The position numbers and the translations under genes are program-made. A stretch of DNA of 55,758 nucleotides from Nemertoderma westbladi (lineage: Eukaryota; Xenacoelomorpha; Nemertodermatida; Nemertodermatidae). Shown one piece after another: positions 54,001 to 55,758 of this stretch; positions within the stretch are counted from its first letter, which is position 1; the number at the start of each line of letters is the position of its first letter. Location of the stretch: positions 1 through 55,758 of the forward strand of contig JAUCBJ010001900.1 in assembly GCA_032718475.1 (NCBI GenBank). Direction: 5' to 3'. Under the pieces are notes generated by a model. That model was not told the origin of the DNA and made no database searches. It worked only from the letters and a program-made list of their open reading frames with translations.

Positions 54001-55449
54001 ACACCGTATTTCCCTATCTCTCCGTATTTCCCTACTTCTCCGTATTTCCCTACCACACCGTATTTCCCTACCACACCGTATTTCCCTATCTCACCACACC
54101 GTATTTCCCTACCTCTCCGTATTTCCCTACCACACCGTATTTCCATACCACACCGTATTTCCCTACCTCTCCGTATTTCCCTACCTCCCCGTATTTCCCT
54201 ACAACACCGTATTTCCCTACCTCTCCGTATTTCCCTACCTCTCCGTATTTCCCTATCTCTCCGTATTTCCCTACCACACCGTATTTCCCTACCTCTCCGT
54301 ATTTCCCTACTTCTCCGTATTTCCCTACCACACCGTATTTCCCTACCACACCGTATTTCCCTACCTCTCCGTATTTCCCTACCTCTCCGTATTTCCCTAC
54401 CTCTCCGTATTTCCCTACCTCACCGTATTTCCCTACCTCTCCGTATTTCCCTACCTCTCCGTATTTCCCTACCACACCGTATTTCCCTATCTCTCCGTAT
54501 TTCCCTACCTCTCCGTCTTTCCCTCCCACACCGTATTTCCCTACCACACCGTATTTCCCTACCTCTCCGTATTTCCCTACCTCTCCGTATTTCCCTACCT
54601 CTCCGTATTTCCCTACCTCTCCGTATTTCCCTACCTCTCCGTATTTCCCTACCTCTCCGTATTTCCCTACCTCTCCGTATTTCCCTACCTCTCCGTATTT
54701 CCCTACCTCACCGTATTTCCCTACCTCTCCGTATTTCCCTACCACACCGTATTTCCCTACCACACCGTATTTCCCTACCACACCGTATTTCCCTACCACA
54801 CCGTATTTCTCTACTTCTCCGTATTTCCCTACCACACCGTATTTCCCTAGCTCTCCGTATTTCCCTACCACACCGTATTTCCCTACCACACCGTATTTCC
54901 CTATCTCTCCGTATTTCCCTACTTCTCCGTATTTCCCTACCACACCGTATTTCCCTACCACACCGTATTTCCCTATCTCACCACACCGTATTTCCCTACC
55001 TCTCCGTATTTCCCTACCACACCGTATTTCCATACCACACCGTATTTCCCTACCTCTCCGTATTTCCCTACCTCCCCGTATTTCCCTACAACACCGTATT
55101 TCCCTACCTCTCCGTATTTCCCTACCTCTCCGTATTTCCCTATCTCTCCGTATTTCCCTACCACACCGTATTTCCCTACCTCTCCGTATTTCCCTACTTC
55201 TCCGTATTTCCCTACCACACCGTATTTCCCTACCACACCGTATTTCCCTACCTCTCCGTATTTCCCTACCTCTCCGTATTTCCCTACCTCTCCGTATTTC
55301 CCTACCTCACCGTATTTCCCTACCACACCGTATTTCCCTACCTCTCCGTATTTCCCTACCTCTCCGTATTTCCCTACCTCTCCGCATTTCCTTACCTCTC
55401 CGTATTTCCCTACCACACCGTATTTCCCTACCAAACCGTATTTCCCTAC
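51034..55449. repeat. 18-bp minisatellite filling the intron before the Tudor exon, unit 2
   Basis: About 245 units of the same 18-bp repeat as 30821-34861, again beginning at the donor GTAGGG of exon 2 (55449) and ending about 75 bp from the acceptor. Higher-order repeats are clear: a block with a CCTCATTTCC shortened unit recurs after 739 bp (51651 and 52390), and a block with the CTATCTCACCACACC variant recurs after about 887 bp (near 54087 and 54974). The order of TCT and ACA variants differs from unit 1 in the middle but is similar at both edges. Confidence 0.95.
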
Positions 55450-55740
55450 CTCCACGTATTTATCGATGGCCGGCGCATTTGGGTACTGGTAGTAGGTATT
55501 GAAGCCAACTGCGTCCACTGGGACAGTCTCGGGGAGGGTGGCTCCGGCCCCCAGACAGGTGTCGCTCGAGTAGACCACGAGGCCGCCCCTGTCTGCCTCG
55601 AACTCCAACCGGACTCCGGGGATACACAGCAGTAGAGTCTGCACGTCCCGGAATCCCAGATCCTCCAACGATAAACGTTGGTCAGTGCATTCGAAGTAGG
55701 TCTCTATGAAGTTGCTCGTTTCTATGCCACCGGGAACCGC
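55450..55740 (-). CDS. LOTUS-Tudor protein exon 2, unit 2 copy
   Basis: 291 bp, 97 codons, phase 0 at both ends, with the same acceptor (CTAG at 55741-55744) and donor as 34862-35152. It encodes the second half of LOTUS4 ([17 protein letters not shown]; one E to D change against unit 1) and the linker ending in AIDKYVE. Exon 1 of this copy would lie to the right of the window. If the window closed on itself, it would be the exon at 1103-2047. Confidence 0.85.
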
Positions 55741-55758
55741 CTAGCATTGGGATAAAGA

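Larger units (their letters stand above)
35184..55758. repeat. Unit 2 of the large tandem duplication
   Basis: Second copy of the locus. It ends 18 bases after the exon 2 acceptor, at almost the same point of the unit where unit 1 ends (35168-35183). Unit 2 lacks the BEL element but has its own insertions: LINE fragments at 37305-38854 and 40551-41377, a 14-bp-TIR element at 39240-40247, a hAT MITE at 43405-44505, a long-TIR element at 44849-46408 and an inverted duplication at 49179-49754. Confidence 0.9.

Overview
The window is nuclear DNA from an animal, most likely an invertebrate. It is AT-rich, its genes have introns, and it carries a BEL/Pao retrotransposon, several non-LTR retrotransposon (LINE) fragments, hAT and other cut-and-paste transposons, and long minisatellites. 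Two host genes are recognisable. One is exd2, a DEDDy 3'-5' exonuclease with an N-terminal membrane anchor. The other is a LOTUS-Tudor gene of the TDRD5/TDRD7/Tejas type, a germ-granule and piRNA-pathway family. The species cannot be named from the sequence.

Layout. The window is two head-to-tail copies of one locus: unit 1 at 1-35183 and unit 2 at 35184-55758. Each unit holds, left to right, LOTUS exon 1 (minus), a TE-rich spacer, exd2 (plus), the Tudor exon (minus), an 18-bp minisatellite of 4.0-4.4 kb, and LOTUS-Tudor exon 2 (minus). The minus-strand gene crosses the unit border. The one set of three exons lying in order is 37247-36303, 35152-34862 and 30746-30096; all junctions are phase 0 and have good splice signals. 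The window's first and last bases fall within about 20 bp of the same point of the unit. It is therefore almost exactly two periods, compatible with a longer tandem array, a circular or looped contig, or two haplotypes placed end to end.

Unit 1 is the longer because a 16.1-kb BEL/Pao element (8771-24905, minus strand) sits in its spacer. Its LTRs are nearly identical and it has a 5-bp target duplication. It has a gag-pol frame broken by one in-frame UAA in RNase H, and in place of an envelope gene it has an extra ORF with three zinc knuckles and a basic tail. Unit 1 also holds a hAT element nested inside a LINE remnant, and its exd2 copy is frameshifted by an 11-bp deletion. Unit 2 has an intact exd2, a hAT-type MITE with 8-bp duplications, a 1.56-kb long-TIR element, two LINE fragments, a 280-bp-arm inverted duplication, and a short retropepsin-like ORF. 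None of the delimited TE insertions is shared by both units, although the genes are nearly identical.

The points I consider most unusual are: the intron that is almost entirely minisatellite, begins flush at the 5' splice site, and repeats that splice-donor sequence in a large share of its 18-bp units; the zinc-knuckle ORF3 of the very large BEL element; the four-LOTUS plus Tudor architecture; and the recent foldback hairpin between the two convergent genes. Functional links (for example piRNA-pathway roles) come from family knowledge, not from this sequence.
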